Positions 50,821 to 63,101 of a stretch of DNA of 64,000 bases are shown here, in pieces; position 1 is the first letter of the stretch; every line of letters starts with the position of its first letter. Source of the DNA: Hypericum androsaemum (taxonomy: Eukaryota; Streptophyta; Magnoliopsida; Malpighiales; Hypericaceae); assembly GCA_963995505.1 (NCBI GenBank), contig OZ023197.1:12522475-12586474 (forward strand). Reading direction: 5' to 3'. Below the pieces are notes generated by a model. The model was not told the origin of the DNA, did no database searches, and saw only the letters and a program-made list of their open reading frames with translations. The position numbers were made by a program, and so were the translations under genes.

Positions 50821-52455
50821 TTTTTTTTGGCGGGGAAAATAATTTATTAAGGAAAAGAAAAGAGAGAACAGAAACACGAAAAACCTAAGACCTACCCCTG
50901 TTGATCCCACATCCTGGGCAGTCCAAAGGGGTGGGAACCCCTGATCAATAGACCAGCGGAGAGCCCGAAAACTCTAAGACATACTCCGCTGAAACCCACA
51001 GGTTGGGCAGTCAGAGTGGCGTCCGTAGCCAATAGGTCAGGATGACGCCGCCTATCCACTAACCCAGCTGAATCCACAAGTCGGCAGTCTGGGGGTCCAG
51101 ATATCAAACAGCAGTCCAATAACTGAGCGCCTATAGTCCTAGCCCCGAGACATCCCATACAAGAGATGCCACCCACCCTCTCACCTCGAGGAGAGAAGAA
51201 AAAACTGAAATCCCACATACCTTTCGTGTGTGGTTGCAGCCGGGGGCCTCTGTAAAAAACTCAGTCACCGCCAAACGACAGAGAAAAAGAGAGCCTAAAA
51301 ACCTGTTGGAACTGCGAGAACCTATTACAAGAGTTAAGCAGAATCAACCGCCAATCCCTGACGCCCCTGCGCAAACTCACATAAATCATGAAGTGAAACG
51401 AAAGTGTGGAGAAATAGATAAGTCCCGCCCTATATAAAGAAGCAGGAAATCAGGGGCATTCGACCACCACCCATCAAAAAGAAGCTTAGATAAAGCATCG
51501 GCCACCGCATTTCCTTCCCTGAAAATATGCGAAACTCAAAATTTCATTGCGCGCAAACAATCCTGCACCCGCAACAACCGTGTCCTGAATTGCCATAGAA
51601 CCGGAATCAACCTGGACTCAAAAAGAAAAAAGACATAAGTAGAGTCAGTCTCCAGCCAGAGCTGATGCCAATCCTGCACATGCGCTGTCTCTACTGAAAT
51701 GAAAGCTGCAATCATCTCCGCCTCATAAGCATAATGAACTCCTAGCTGCTTCACAAAACAACCTTGAACAAATCCCCTGTGATTACGAAACACTCATGCC
51801 GCTGTAGATGGGCCTGGAGCTCCTTGAGCACTACCTTCAATGTTGTATTTAATCCAACCTGGAAGAGGACAGTGCCATTTAACCTCCAAAACTCGGGGAG
51901 CTCTACCCGACTTGCCAAAAACTTGTAAAGAACTCAAAATAAGCAACTCCTCCTGCGAATTAAATATCTTACCAAGCTCAAGTTTCCCATATTCAGCCAC
52001 AAGAGCCTTAATTTGAGCAATCACCGAGAGGGGGCCCTGCTTGCTATCCCTAAAAATCATGTCACTCCGCTCCATCCAGAGGCTCCACACACAAGAGACC
52101 ACACCTACTCGCCAAAGTGTACCTAGCTGTGGGATAAAATACCGTTGCATTGCCCAATCCAGCATGTCAGACAGATGCGCCCTATTCCACCGTTGAACAT
52201 GAAAAATATCAAAAATTCGACACCAGACCTCGTTAGCTAAATTGCACGTGATGAGGACATGATCCGTACTTTCTTCATTGTTCAAGCAAAAACAACAAGA
52301 GGAGGGGCCAATGAAGCCCCTACGTCGCAATGAACCTAGCGTAGGGAGGCACCCCCTTAATGCACGCCAAACTGTCAGTGAATGCCTTACCGGGATGAAT
52401 GAAGCCCAGATCCACTTGCCCCAGTTGACTTTTGGAAAAGCTAAGGTTTGTTATT
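50821..52455 (-). mobile_element. 5'-truncated LINE inserted in exon-1 repeat unit 3
   Basis: On the minus strand it reads from about 52,455 to a poly-A end at 50,821-50,829. Seen: VWRALRGCLPT and the zf-RVT block (CCFCLNNEESTDHVLITC), then an RNase H-like domain (YEAEMIAAF, LWLETDSTYV) ending HIFREGNAVADALSK near 51,500. It has stops, for example near 51,794. Flanks TTTGTTTCAGAG and TTTGTTTCGAAG look like target duplications. The reverse transcriptase part is missing. Confidence 0.85.
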
Positions 52456-52803
52456 TGATAGTTTGTTTCGAAGTTAAACATTGAGATAGTTTGTTATTTG
52501 ATATACGTATGGAGAGAGCTCAGCTAAGGTTTGTTATTTCACAGTTCGGACTACACAAAAAGATTCGCGCGTCACAATGACAAATTTGTAATATTGGATA
52601 TTACATAGGGATAATTTTGAAAACACATATTTGGGCATGCTCACCAATACTGGTATAACTATGTAAGGTGGTATTTATATGACCATGTGAATTGACACTG
52701 CTACACAAGGTGACATTGATTTGTCTATGTGAAGTGACACTGATATACTCATGTTAAATTATATTAGTATACCATGTAACACTAGTATACACATGTGAAG
52801 TGA

Positions 52804-53006
52804 TATTAATATAGCATATGAAGGTCAGAACTAGGTTTGATCTTAAACCGGTTCCTTGTGAAATTTTCACGAGCTTCTTCAACCTGACCTCGCTCTTCTG
52901 GGGTGCCATCGTCGGCATCAAATTCCCATATCTGCCTCCCTACGTAATTAATTGTACTGAACAAGTAAGTATTCTTTCCACCTTCTGCAATCTTTAGCTT
53001 CCACAT
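52804..53006 (-). pseudogene. OSC exon 1 copy E4
   Basis: An intact 66-codon frame (MWKLKIAEGGKNTYLFST) ending SSDLHMLY. No downstream exons follow. Confidence 0.9.
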
Positions 53007-53365
53007 TTTCTACTACGGCCCATCTTCGCTAATTTAGTTATTAAAAATTAATTAAACTTAAAATCCCCATTACGAAGGAACACCTATCATATGTAATTTT
53101 ATTTAGATATATAGTGAATTCGAGATTGCTGAAAAACGTCCGTCTAAAGTTGTTGTGAAGATTGTTTTTAAACGACCCTGATGGATTGGGAAGTTGAATT
53201 TCTTGTAATAAGGTTTTGTTGTACTCTAGTCCTTTTACCTTTGTGTTTAATTTTATTTATTCCTAGGAATTTCAACCACATTGTGGATTGGCTAAATCGG
53301 GAGTGTCGACTTGGTTCTCTTCATCCGGCTTGGTTTACTTTGCATCTGTCTCAACTGGATTCACT

Positions 53366-53654
53366 TGTTATGAATTCAGCAACTAGAGAACAAAACGCGC
53401 AAAGAACACGGACACAAAAGATAACGTGGTTCGACCTAGTGCCTACGTCCACGGTGAGAAAGGAGAACTTTTATTGATGGATCCGAGTCACAAAGCTATA
53501 CAAAATCTTAGGGTAACATGCCTTTATATAGAGGCAAACTATTGTACATCAAGTAAGCTATCTATGTCAAATTAGGAATCCAAAACCTAGTCCGAATAGA
53601 ATAGGAAACAAGCCCACAAATCATTTTCTCTTTAATTTCTCGACATCTCTAACA
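53366..53654 (-). mobile_element. Solo LTR of the gag-only copia family
   Basis: About 290 bp matching the LTRs at 28,555 and 30,730 in reverse orientation (for example CATGCCTTTATATAGAGGCA). Comparison with the uninterrupted sister copy near 45,475 shows where it entered. The exact target duplication is blurred (TCACT/ACTTC). Confidence 0.85.
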
Positions 53655-54630
53655 ACTTCTGTTTCTGTATTCGATATATAAGTAATACTGACTTTTCCCC
53701 CTAAAAAAGTTGTTAAGAAGATAAGAAATTAAATATGTTGCTCCCACAACTTCATTTAATATTCCACAAAAAAAACTTGATTTAATATGTTCAATAATTT
53801 CCCAATTTTGTGTCGGCAATTTGCAAGGGAAAATAAATGGTTCTGGTTTACTTGGAAATGGGATGATTTGGTATCGGCAATAATTTCCAAATTTGGTGTC
53901 GAAATAAATATGTCGGCAATTTGCATGGGAAAACAACTTCATTTAATATATTTTCTTTACATTTAGATAGATATGTTACTAGGTCTTTTTTTTTAATTTT
54001 TTACACCACACCAGGATTTAAATCCTCGACCTCCTAAAAATAGTACACTCCTTGTACTGCTAGGCTAAATGCCTTGGTGTTACTAGGTCTTCATTTTCTT
54101 AAATATCGTGTAGTCTGAGTTGATATTATCAATCCTTGTTTAGTGAATAACTATTTTAATATAATTTTATATTAATAAATTTTAAATTTACGAATTTAAA
54201 TTTCTCTTATTGGATCATCACACATATCATTCTTTCTAGAATTGTTACATTTAAGCTTTTCTCCCTGTATTACGATAAGGAGCAATAGTCGATGTTGAGA
54301 GAGATGACTTTTCAACATGATAAGGTTGATTCTCTAGCGTTGTATTTAAGTTTATCTTCCTGTATTTACTTAAGCATGTGCAGATCCTGGGAACCTCTAA
54401 GTAACTGGTATATTATTAATAAAGTTACATTTTACCTCTCAATAAGAAATATATATTTTTTGTTTGTTTTAGAGTTAAATATCAAAAGAGTTTGTTATTT
54501 GGTATAAATATGGAGAGAATTCAGACTGGGTTTGGACTACTTTCATCAGCACATTTTGGACTACATAACAATGACAAATTTGTAATATTAAATTTTACAC
54601 ATGGACAATTTTGAAAACACGATTGACTTT

Positions 54631-55335
54631 TCCCCTCAACTGATGCACTTCTATTCACAGATTTTCCTATTTGATATATAAATAATGCTGACTTTTCCCC
54701 TAAAAAAGTAGTTGTAAAGATAAGAAATCAATTATGTTGCTCCAACAACTTTATTTAATATTCCACCAATAAAAAACAACTTCATTTAATATGTTGAATA
54801 ATTTCCAAATTTAGTGTCGGCAACTTGCATGGAAAAATAATGGTTCTAGTTTACTTGGAAATGTGATGATAATGTTATATTTTTTTTATGTTTAGATAGA
54901 TATGTAGTTATAATTTCTTTGTTTTCTATAATATCTTGCGGTCTCATTTGAGCACTATCAATCCTTGTTTAGTGGGTAACTGTTTTAATATAATTTTTTA
55001 CATTCGTAAAATCTAAATTTTACGAATTTAAATTTCTCTTATTGGATCCTCTCACATATCATTTTCTAAACGGTTACATTTAAGTTTTGCTTCCTGTATT
55101 ACGATAAGGAGATGTTGAGAGAGATGACTTTTCAATATGATAAGGTTGATTCTCCATGTATGTAATTAAACTTTTCTTCCGTTATTTGCTTACTTTTAGC
55201 ACGTGCAGATCCTGTGAACCTATATGTAACTGGTATATTATAAATAAGATTACATTTTACCTCTCAAAAAATAGAAAGAATCTTTTTTTGTTTCAAAGTT
55301 AAATATCGAGAGAGTTTGTTATTTGATATACGTAG
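54631..55335. repeat. Exon-1 repeat unit 5, truncated
   Basis: It begins inside the LINE tail (CAACTGATGCACTTC) and runs to the hAT target site GATATACG at about 55,335. It lacks the exon-1 part and is very close to unit 1 (45,470-46,170). Confidence 0.8.
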
Positions 55336-55344
55336 GGATGACAC

Positions 55345-55435
55345 TCTAGAGGAGCGAGCTCAAGTTGAAGAAGCTCGTGAAAATTTCACCAGGAACCGCT
55401 TTAAGATCAAACCTAGTTCGAACCTTCACATGCTA
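55345..55435 (+). pseudogene. OSC exon 1 copy E5, partial and inverted
   Basis: About 90 bp of exon 1 lie in the opposite orientation to the other copies (GAGGAGCGAGCTCAAG reads on the plus strand). It is joined to the first bases of an hAT end at 55,336. Confidence 0.85.
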
Positions 55436-55586
55436 TATTAGTATCATTTCATATGGATATATTAGTGTCAAAAGGTATAGTAATATAATTTTGACTATTT
55501 TTGGAGGGACGAGTTCTGCTCTTATCTAACCCCGATTCTTCCCTCTCTTTGTTTTTATATTATTTCTTTCTTTCTTTTCTTTCTTT

Positions 55587-55688
<102 letters not shown>

Positions 55689-56171
55689 ATTTGAACTAAT
55701 GAAGCTTTTATTAGTTTCTTCCATAAAGAATGGAAGTCCAAATGAGCTTTATTAGTATATCAAAAGACTCACTTATTTATAACCTATCTAATATGCTCAA
55801 GCTTCGAAACTAATCAATGTGAGATTGAAACAAATCTACTCTTTCCAATGTGGTACCAAGCTAGATGACAAAATGGCAAAATAGACTATATGACAAAATA
55901 CAATTTAATATATAAATATATACAATAACTTCACATAAGTATATTAGTGTCACTTAATATACGGGTATCATTTTACATAATCATATCACTATCATTTCAA
56001 ATAGTCATACCATTATTGTCGAGCATGACGAAAAATGTGTTCCAAAATTGTTCTTGTGTAATATTCAATATTATAAATTTGTCATTGTGACACGTGAATC
56101 TTTTTGTGTAGTCTGAATGGTGATGATGGGCCTAGTCCAATCTTGAAATGAGCCCTCTCCATGCGTATATC

Positions 56172-56848
56172 TAGGGATGGCAAAAATACTCATACCCTAA
56201 GGGTCGGACCCTACCCTTACCCTACGGGTCTAGGGTATGTTGACTTTGACTGGGTCTAGGGTAGGATATGGGTATGGGTCCATGTTTAGAGGTAGGGTTT
56301 AGGGTAGGGTATGAATCCATAGCTAGACTCTGTGGGTCGGACCCTACCCTTACATTTTTACCATATTTTAGACTCTACCCTAATTAGACTCTAGTTAGAC
56401 CCTTGTTAGACCGTATTGATAATATATATAATATACTTTACGGTTAACTTTAACATATTTATTATGTTATTCCGCAACTAGCTTAGAAGATGTCGTGAAT
56501 GATGGATCACTAGAAGCTGACATGCTATATTTTTCTTTTGTTGAATTGTTTATGTACTTCAAACTCTAAAAAAAACTTTGGACTATTGAAATTAAATTAT
56601 AAAATTTGATGTTTCATCAATTTTCTATTGAATGTTGATGTGGAACGTAGTAGATGTCTTGAATTTATTTAAATTTTATATAAAAATTAAATTTTGATTA
56701 AATATTATCAAAATGCAGAACGTTAAAGGGTCGGACCCTGCAAACCCTGTAGATCCTGGGTCTTAGGGTATGAATCTAACAATAAAAAATTTGTAGGGTA
56801 GATGAGTGTATGGGTCCATCCAAAAAAACTAGGGTATGGGTAGGGTTC
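56172..56848. mobile_element. Non-autonomous hAT element, inverted copy, truncated
   Basis: Reverse-complement relative of 46,171-46,902. The left end (TAGGGATGGCAAAA) is preceded by CGTATATC, the reversed target duplication. The right end stops inside the element and is joined to exon-1-derived sequence (TTCCTGGTGAAAT). Confidence 0.85.
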
Positions 56849-58405
56849 CTGGTGAAATAATCTTTTTTTTTGTTTATTTTAGAGTTAAATATCAAAACAG
56901 TTTATTATTTGATATAAATATGGAGAGAATTCAGACTGGGTTTGGACTACTTCCAACAGCACATTTTGGACTACATAACAATGACAAATTTGTAATATTA
57001 AATTTTACACATGGACAATTTTGGAAACACGATTGACTTTTCCCCTCAACTGATGCACTTCTATTCACAGATTTTCCTATTTGATATATAAATAATCCTG
57101 ACTTTTCCCCTAAAAAAGTAGTTGTAAAGATAAAAAATCAATTATGTTGCTCCAACAACTTTATTTAATATTCCACCAATAAAAAACAACTTCATTTAAT
57201 ATGTTGAATAATTTCCAAATTTGGTGTCGGCAACTTGCATGGAAAAATAATGGTTCTGGTTTACTTGGAAATGTGATGATAATGTTATATTTTCTTTATG
57301 TTTAGATAGATATGTAGTTATAATTTCTTTATTTTCTATAATATCTTGCAGTCTCATTTGAGCACTATCAATCCTTGTTTAGTGGGTAACTGTTTTAATA
57401 TAATTTTTTACATTCGTAAAATCTAAATTTTACGAATTTAAATTTCTCTTATTGGATCCTCTCACATATCATTTTCTAAACGGTTACATTTAAGTTTTGC
57501 TTCCTGTATTACGATAAGGAGATGTTGAGAGAGATGACTTTTCAATATGATAAGGTTGATTCTCCAGGTATGTAATTAAGCTTTTCTTCCGTTATTTGCT
57601 TACTTTAAGTACGTGCAGATCCTGTGAACCTATATGTACATGGTATATTATAAATAGAGTTACATTTTACCTCTCAAAAAATAGAAAGAATCTTTTTTTG
57701 TTTCAAAGTTAAATATCGAGAGAGTTTGTTATTTGATATACTGTATATACGCATGGAGAGGGCTCAGTTCAGGTTTGGACTAGGCCCATCATCACCATTC
57801 AGACTACACAAAAAGATTCACGTGTCACAATGACAAATTTATAATATTGAATATTACACAAGAACAATTTTGGAACACATTTTTTGTCATGCTCGACAAT
57901 AATGGTATGACTATTTGAAATGATATTGATATGATTATGTAAAATGATACCCGTATATTAAGTGACACTAATATACTTATGTGAAGTTATTGTATATATT
58001 TATATATTAAATTATATTTTGTCATATAGTCCATTTTGCCATTTTGTCATCTAGCTTGGTACCACATTGAAAAGAGTAGATTTGTTTCAATCTCACATTG
58101 ATTAGATTCGAAGCTTGAGCATGTTAGATATGTTATAAATAAGTGAGTCTTTTGATATACTAATAAAGCTCATTTGGACTTCCATTCTTTATGAAAGAAA
58201 TTAATAAAAGCTTCATTAGTTCAAATCTTATATATATATATATATATTTGAAAGAAAGAAAAGAAAGAAAGAAATAATATAAAAACAAAGAGAGGGAAGA
58301 ATCGGGGTTAGATAAGAGCAGAACTCGTCCCTCCAAAAATAGTCAAAATTATATTAGTATACCTTGTGACACTAATATATCCATATGAAATGATACTAAT
58401 ATAGC
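56849..58405. repeat. Exon-1 repeat unit 6
   Basis: It resembles units 1 and 2 from the A-rich region, through the LINE tail, to a short (TA)n at 58,229-58,248, then leads into exon copy E6. No genuine gene is seen. Confidence 0.8.
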
Positions 58406-58536
58406 ATGTGAAGGTCAGAACTAGGTTTGATCTTAAACCGGTTCCTGGTGAAATTTTCACGAGCTTCTTCAACTTGAGCTCGCTCCTCTGGAGTGTCATC
58501 GTCGGCATGAAATTCCCATATCTGCCTCCCTACGTG
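58406..58536 (-). pseudogene. OSC exon 1 copy E6, partial
   Basis: The 3' two thirds of exon 1 are present. The match stops at CCCTACGT, near 58,536, where unrelated sequence begins. Confidence 0.85.
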
Positions 58537-58973
58537 GGGTTATAATTTTCGGATCCAATCCTTTAGGTTTTCATTCATTGCATGGGATATAACAAGTGAC
58601 CTTTAACTCAGATATGATGTAGATAAATAGTTTCCTTCCCTAAACATTTGAGTCAATACGTGAGTAATTTAGTATAGATCAGTGATTACAAAGGAAAAAA
58701 ATAACTGACTAAAAATGGCTGGAGTGACCATACGTGAGTAATTTAGTATAGATCAGTGATTACAAAGGAAAAAAATAACTTAGTAAACATGGACAAAAAA
58801 TTATTAAAGAATAGTAACATGGGTGTTTTTTTCTCCCATGCGAAATTATATTAGTAGACCAAGTAATACTGATATGTATATGTAAAGTGACACTGGCATG
58901 CCCATGTTAAGTTATACCTGTATACCTTGTGACACTAGTATACCCATGTGAAGTGATAAAGTGATAGTTAGAA

Positions 58974-59075
58974 ATGAGTTTGATCTTGAACCGGTGGTGA
59001 AATTTTCACGAGATGCTTTAACCTGAGCTCGCTCCCTACTTAATTATTTGTACTTAACAAGTAAGGATTATTGCT
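58974..59075 (-). pseudogene. OSC exon 1 copy E7, degenerate, close to the P450
   Basis: A decayed and internally deleted exon-1 match (GTTTGATCTTGAACCGG, GAAATTTTCACGAG, ACCTGAGCTCGCTC on the plus strand). It ends about 125 bp upstream of the P450 start codon. Confidence 0.75.
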
Positions 59076-59129
59076 CATTTCTAAATACAGACAATAGAAA
59101 AATACTACACTTCCGGATCCTGCGACTAG

Positions 59130-59197
59130 GACTTCCTATAAATATTGAGCCAATCTAGGATGAGTACCACACGAGTACAGGACGAGATCCCAGGCAA
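59130..59197 (+). promoter_or_regulatory. Core promoter of the P450 gene
   Basis: TATAAATAT at 59,137-59,145 lies about 53 bp upstream of the ATG at 59,198, implying a short leader. Upstream DNA is the decayed exon-1 copy E7. Confidence 0.55.
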
Positions 59198-60187
59198 ATG
59201 GCCATCTTAGCTGATAGCCAATACTACTACCTAATCTTATTTGCTCTTTTTGCCATCTCAACCCTAACCCTTTTTTCTATTACCCGGAAATCATCAAAAC
59301 GATCCAACTTTTGTCCTCCAAGCCCCCCAAGCCTACCGCTCATTGGCCACCTTCACCTCCTCTCTTTCCAGTTAAATAACAGCTTCCAGGAACTCTCCTC
59401 CAAGTACGGCCCCTTCCTCTTCCTCCGCTTCGTCTTTTTTCGTTGCGTTGTGATCTCGTCGGCCTCGTTGGCCGCCGAGCTTTTCAAAGCACACGATGTC
59501 CAGGTCTCGGGAAAGTTCCACTCCCACTTCGACAGCAAGATGATCTTCGGGAACTGCGGGTTCTTCTCCGCCCAATATGGAGACTACTGGAAGTTCATGA
59601 AGAAGCTGTGCGTAACAGAGTTGTTCGGGAACCAGCAGATCATCAAGTTCGGAGGCCTCAGAAGGGAAGAAACCCTAAAATTGTTGCGCAGAATTGTCGA
59701 CAAGGGGTTGATGAACCAGGTCGTTATTTTTTCATATAAGTATAATTTACACCCGCTAAATATTGAATCCTGCACCTTCGTCAATTCATCTCAGGTTGTT
59801 GATCTTCGCGGAGAGTTCATGGATTACACAACCAGCACCGTCTGCAGGATGGCGAACAGGGGCACGAAGCTCATCGACGATCCCCAGGAGGCCGCGAGGA
59901 GGAAGAAGCTCATCGTCGATGCACTCGACTTGGCGAGAAAGACAAACGTGGGCAACACGTTTGGGCCGTTCAAGGAAATCGTGTTCTGGATGTACTGGAA
60001 GAAAGCGCAAGATGCCATGAAAAGCTTCGACCTGTTCTTGGAGGGAATATTGCAGGAACACGAAGAGCAGAGAGCTGAAGACGACGATGGGGAGGTCAGA
60101 GATATGTTGGATATTCTCATGAAGGTTCATCGTGATGATAAGGCTACGTTTATGATTACCAGGGACCATATCAAGGCCTTTATCATG
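59198..60187 (+). CDS. Cytochrome P450, CYP71 clan (CYP712/CYP93/CYP705-like), 5' part only
   Basis: Membrane-bound monooxygenase of the endoplasmic reticulum. Proposed exons are 59,198-59,719 and 59,795-60,187, separated by a 75-bp phase-0 intron (CAG|GTCGTT to TCTCAG|GTTGTT), then a donor ATG|GTAATT at 60,188. Together they give 305 residues. Seen: an N-terminal membrane segment (YYYLILFALFAISTLTLF), a Pro-rich hinge PPSPPSLPLIGHLHLL, SSKYGPFLFLR, VVISSASLAAELFKAHD, and helix C region YGDYWKFMKKLC. The end HIKAFIM is where A-type plant P450s carry their conserved intron. The exon with the I-helix, ExxR and heme-binding Cys loop is not in the remaining 3.8 kb; it may lie beyond the window or be lost. 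Related subfamilies oxidise triterpenes (CYP712K on friedelin, CYP705A on thalianol), which fits the OSC neighbour. Exact subfamily is uncertain. Confidence 0.85.
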
Positions 60188-60632
60188 GTAATTAATGATC
60201 AATTTCTTGTTGTGTATGAACATTATTTTTTTTTCTAAAAACTAACGGTCATCATGACATAAAATAATAGTAGTTGATTTAATATGGAATGGTGAAACTA
60301 TAAAGGGAAAAGTATATTTTAGTAGAATGTGGTATCACCGATTATTACTTGAGTATCATGTAGTTTAAAAACTCATAAAATCGGTCCAATTTATTTCAAA
60401 TTTTATCACTTAGAGGAATTGGTATCCGTTCGCTAATTTTTTTTTTCTCAAAATGCCTATATGGTGACTAGGTTGCTAGTGACTGCGATCACTCGATAAT
60501 GATGTAGCATGTGTATAATGATCGAATCAGTCCATATTAGTTTATATATGTTTTGAAAATTTCATTTTTCTCTCTCTTCCCTCATCATCTTCCTCTCTCT
60601 CCTGGTCCTCTACTCCTCTCCCCTCCTCCGTC

Positions 60633-60635
<3 letters not shown>

Positions 60636-60670
<35 letters not shown>
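60636..60670. repeat. (TC)n microsatellite
   Basis: About 17 TC units inside the long-TIR element. Confidence 0.95.
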
Positions 60671-60673
<3 letters not shown>

Positions 60674-61074
60674 ATTTTTGGTCGCTGAGAACCAAACCTC
60701 AACAATGCTGGCTCATAGAGAATCTTCTCTCTCAACCTCCCCTTCCACTGAAAACTTCCCCATAGGGAACGACCTCGGCTTCTGCTTTACCAGAGGCTTC
60801 CCCGTCCACGGCTAGGGCATCGTCTGCGGTGCGAACAACATGTATGCCAGCTTCTTGTGCATGGATATTGCACTAATTCAAACTTTTGCAAATTACAAGA
60901 CCTTCGCCTAAGAGCGATGGATAGGAAAGAGAGACGGACCCAGAAGAACAATGGTATTTATGTTAGCCACGCTACTTCAACAAATGCTCTAAGCAAGACA
61001 ATAATCCATACCCAATGTCTAGAACTTTGTTAATTAACAGATTAACACCTCTCTTCCTCTCATGGATCACCCAC

Positions 61075-61260
61075 AACCATCGTCTCTTGAGCTTCCTCTT
61101 CTCTGTCTTCTTCTTCGATCCTTCCAAATGCTTCTTCTTCTCCTTCTCCTTCTCCTTCCCCTTCATTTTTAGATGATGCCATCCACTTTCTCTGTTTTCT
61201 TCTTCGATCCTTATGCTTCTTTTTCTTCTTCTCCTTTTCCTTCTCCATACTCTTCATTTT
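61075..61260. repeat. CTT/CTC-rich low-complexity tract, internally duplicated
   Basis: A pyrimidine-rich run in which the phrase TTCATTTT-AGATGATGCCATCCACTT occurs twice (near 61,163 and 61,256). Open frames here are low-complexity artefacts. Confidence 0.8.
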
Positions 61261-61371
61261 CAGATGATGCCATCCACTTGACCGATAAGTTCATCAAGGT
61301 AATGAAACTTTGATTGTTTCGGTTTCCCTCATCTTATTAAAGTGCACGAGGAGGAGAAGGAGGAGGAGGAG

Positions 61372-61721
61372 TGTTAGGAATTCACAAGTGAATAAGAATG
61401 CACATAAGAACATGAACATAAGAGATTACGTGGTTCGGCCTAATGCCTAAGTCTATGGAGAGAAAGAAGAACTTTTATTGATGAATTTCTGAGCTACAAA
61501 GCCATACAACCTAGGGTAGCATACACATGTATATAGAGACAAACCGTAGCATCTCATGGAATTTGTCCAGGTCATCTAGGAGTCTGAGAATAAAGAGTCA
61601 GTGTAAACAGAAAATAGTCGTCGCATTGGACCTGGCGTTCGCCACCCTCTGGCCAATGTTGCCTATTTGCTGCAACTAGTAAGCTCCCACTTGCTCTTCA
61701 CATTCTTGCCAACTCCCAACA
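61372..61721 (-). repeat. LTR (3' with respect to the element)
   Basis: A 350-bp LTR matching 63,102-63,469 with many substitutions, so the element is old compared with the copy in the OSC intron. Confidence 0.85.
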
Positions 61722-63101
61722 ATCTCCACCTTTGGTGAGAAGTCATCTCATGGAAGAACCATGAAGCTCCACCCGAATAACAACAAACTCTATCTTGATG
61801 AGAAATTGCCCCTTGAAGAAACAAGGAGTCCTCCTAAACCAAACCGACTCTACCAACTCCACCCAGAACCATAAATACTTCATCATCAATAAGACCATCT
61901 ACACTTCTCTCCATCTTTGTTCAATCACTTGGAGACATCCTTCAACCTCGAGTTTCTCTCGAGCTTGCTTGATGCATTACCTCCAACCTCCATTGAAGCC
62001 CAACCTACTAGTTCACATGCTAAAACAGCCTTGTGACTAATAGACACTCCTCTATTTTCTCAGTCACCCTCATACTTCACAACCTCGAACTGCTTCCTCG
62101 TCGGACCTTGTTCCCTTTCCACCAAACCAATGTTACAAGTTGTAACATACAGTGGGCAGCCTTTTGTTCCACCAAGTAGAACCCTTGACATGTTACAAAC
62201 TTTACTGCTCTCCTTAAGTGAGATAAATCCTGATTTGCCAGTAGTGTTACCAACGGTTTCGCATTCCCAATGCCAAACCTACCCAACACCTTTGATTTGC
62301 ATGTGCCCTTGGATAACTATAGCTCCTAGCTAACCACCACTTCTACGAAACAACCATAGTTTTTTGCTAACCATATCTCTGTGAATACCCATTCTAAGAA
62401 CCCTCTTGGCTGCACTCAACACATTCATATAAAGACCTTGCTCCTTCATATGATCTAGCCTCATATGACTTGGGTCTTTACCAACAAATAAATCTGTTAG
62501 TGTTCCCTTCATCTGTCAGTGTTCCCTTTCATCCTTCATCCCTACCATCGCATCTTTCTCCAACTTCATTAGCCTAACTTTATTACTATTCCCCTTATAA
62601 TCCAAGATCTCTCACAAAAAAAGGTTATCAAAATGCTTTGGACTTGATGAGACAGAAAGTCAGTCACTATTTGTCTTGTCCGAATATGTGGATTTGGTTG
62701 TGGATGTTGTTCCCCCTTGTTGTCTTGATTCTCAATTCGTCCTGGATAGTCCCTTTCACGTGCCCCTTTTTTCGTACTTGAAGAAACTTCCATTGAACTT
62801 CTTTGACTCTGACCTTGATCCTCTTCCAAAAACTAGTTGGTAACTCCTAATCTATGACATGATACATCACGTCATTCGCCAAGCACAAGCGAATCGTTGC
62901 CACCATCTTGACCTCTAACTCTTTTCACTATTGCTCCTCCATCTTCTCAGAGTTCTTCCCGAGAGTGCGTTGACCGTTCCTTGTTGTAGCAGATCCTTGA
63001 CATGCCTTTGTTATAACCCAAAATTCGATGATCCATTGAACTTCACCAAGAAAAACTTTGTACCATTATCTACCACCATCAAACCAAGCTCTGATACCAC
63101 T

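Larger units (their letters stand above)
52770..54630. repeat. Exon-1 repeat unit 4
   Basis: It contains exon copy E4, the 5' flank and the LINE tail (FIPRNFNHIVDWLNRECR near 53,250-53,300), interrupted by the solo LTR at 53,366-53,654. It continues to about 54,630. Confidence 0.8.

Noticed and set aside
60972..61257. Lys/Glu-rich open frames on the minus strand
   Set aside because: They reflect the CTT/CTC low-complexity tract.
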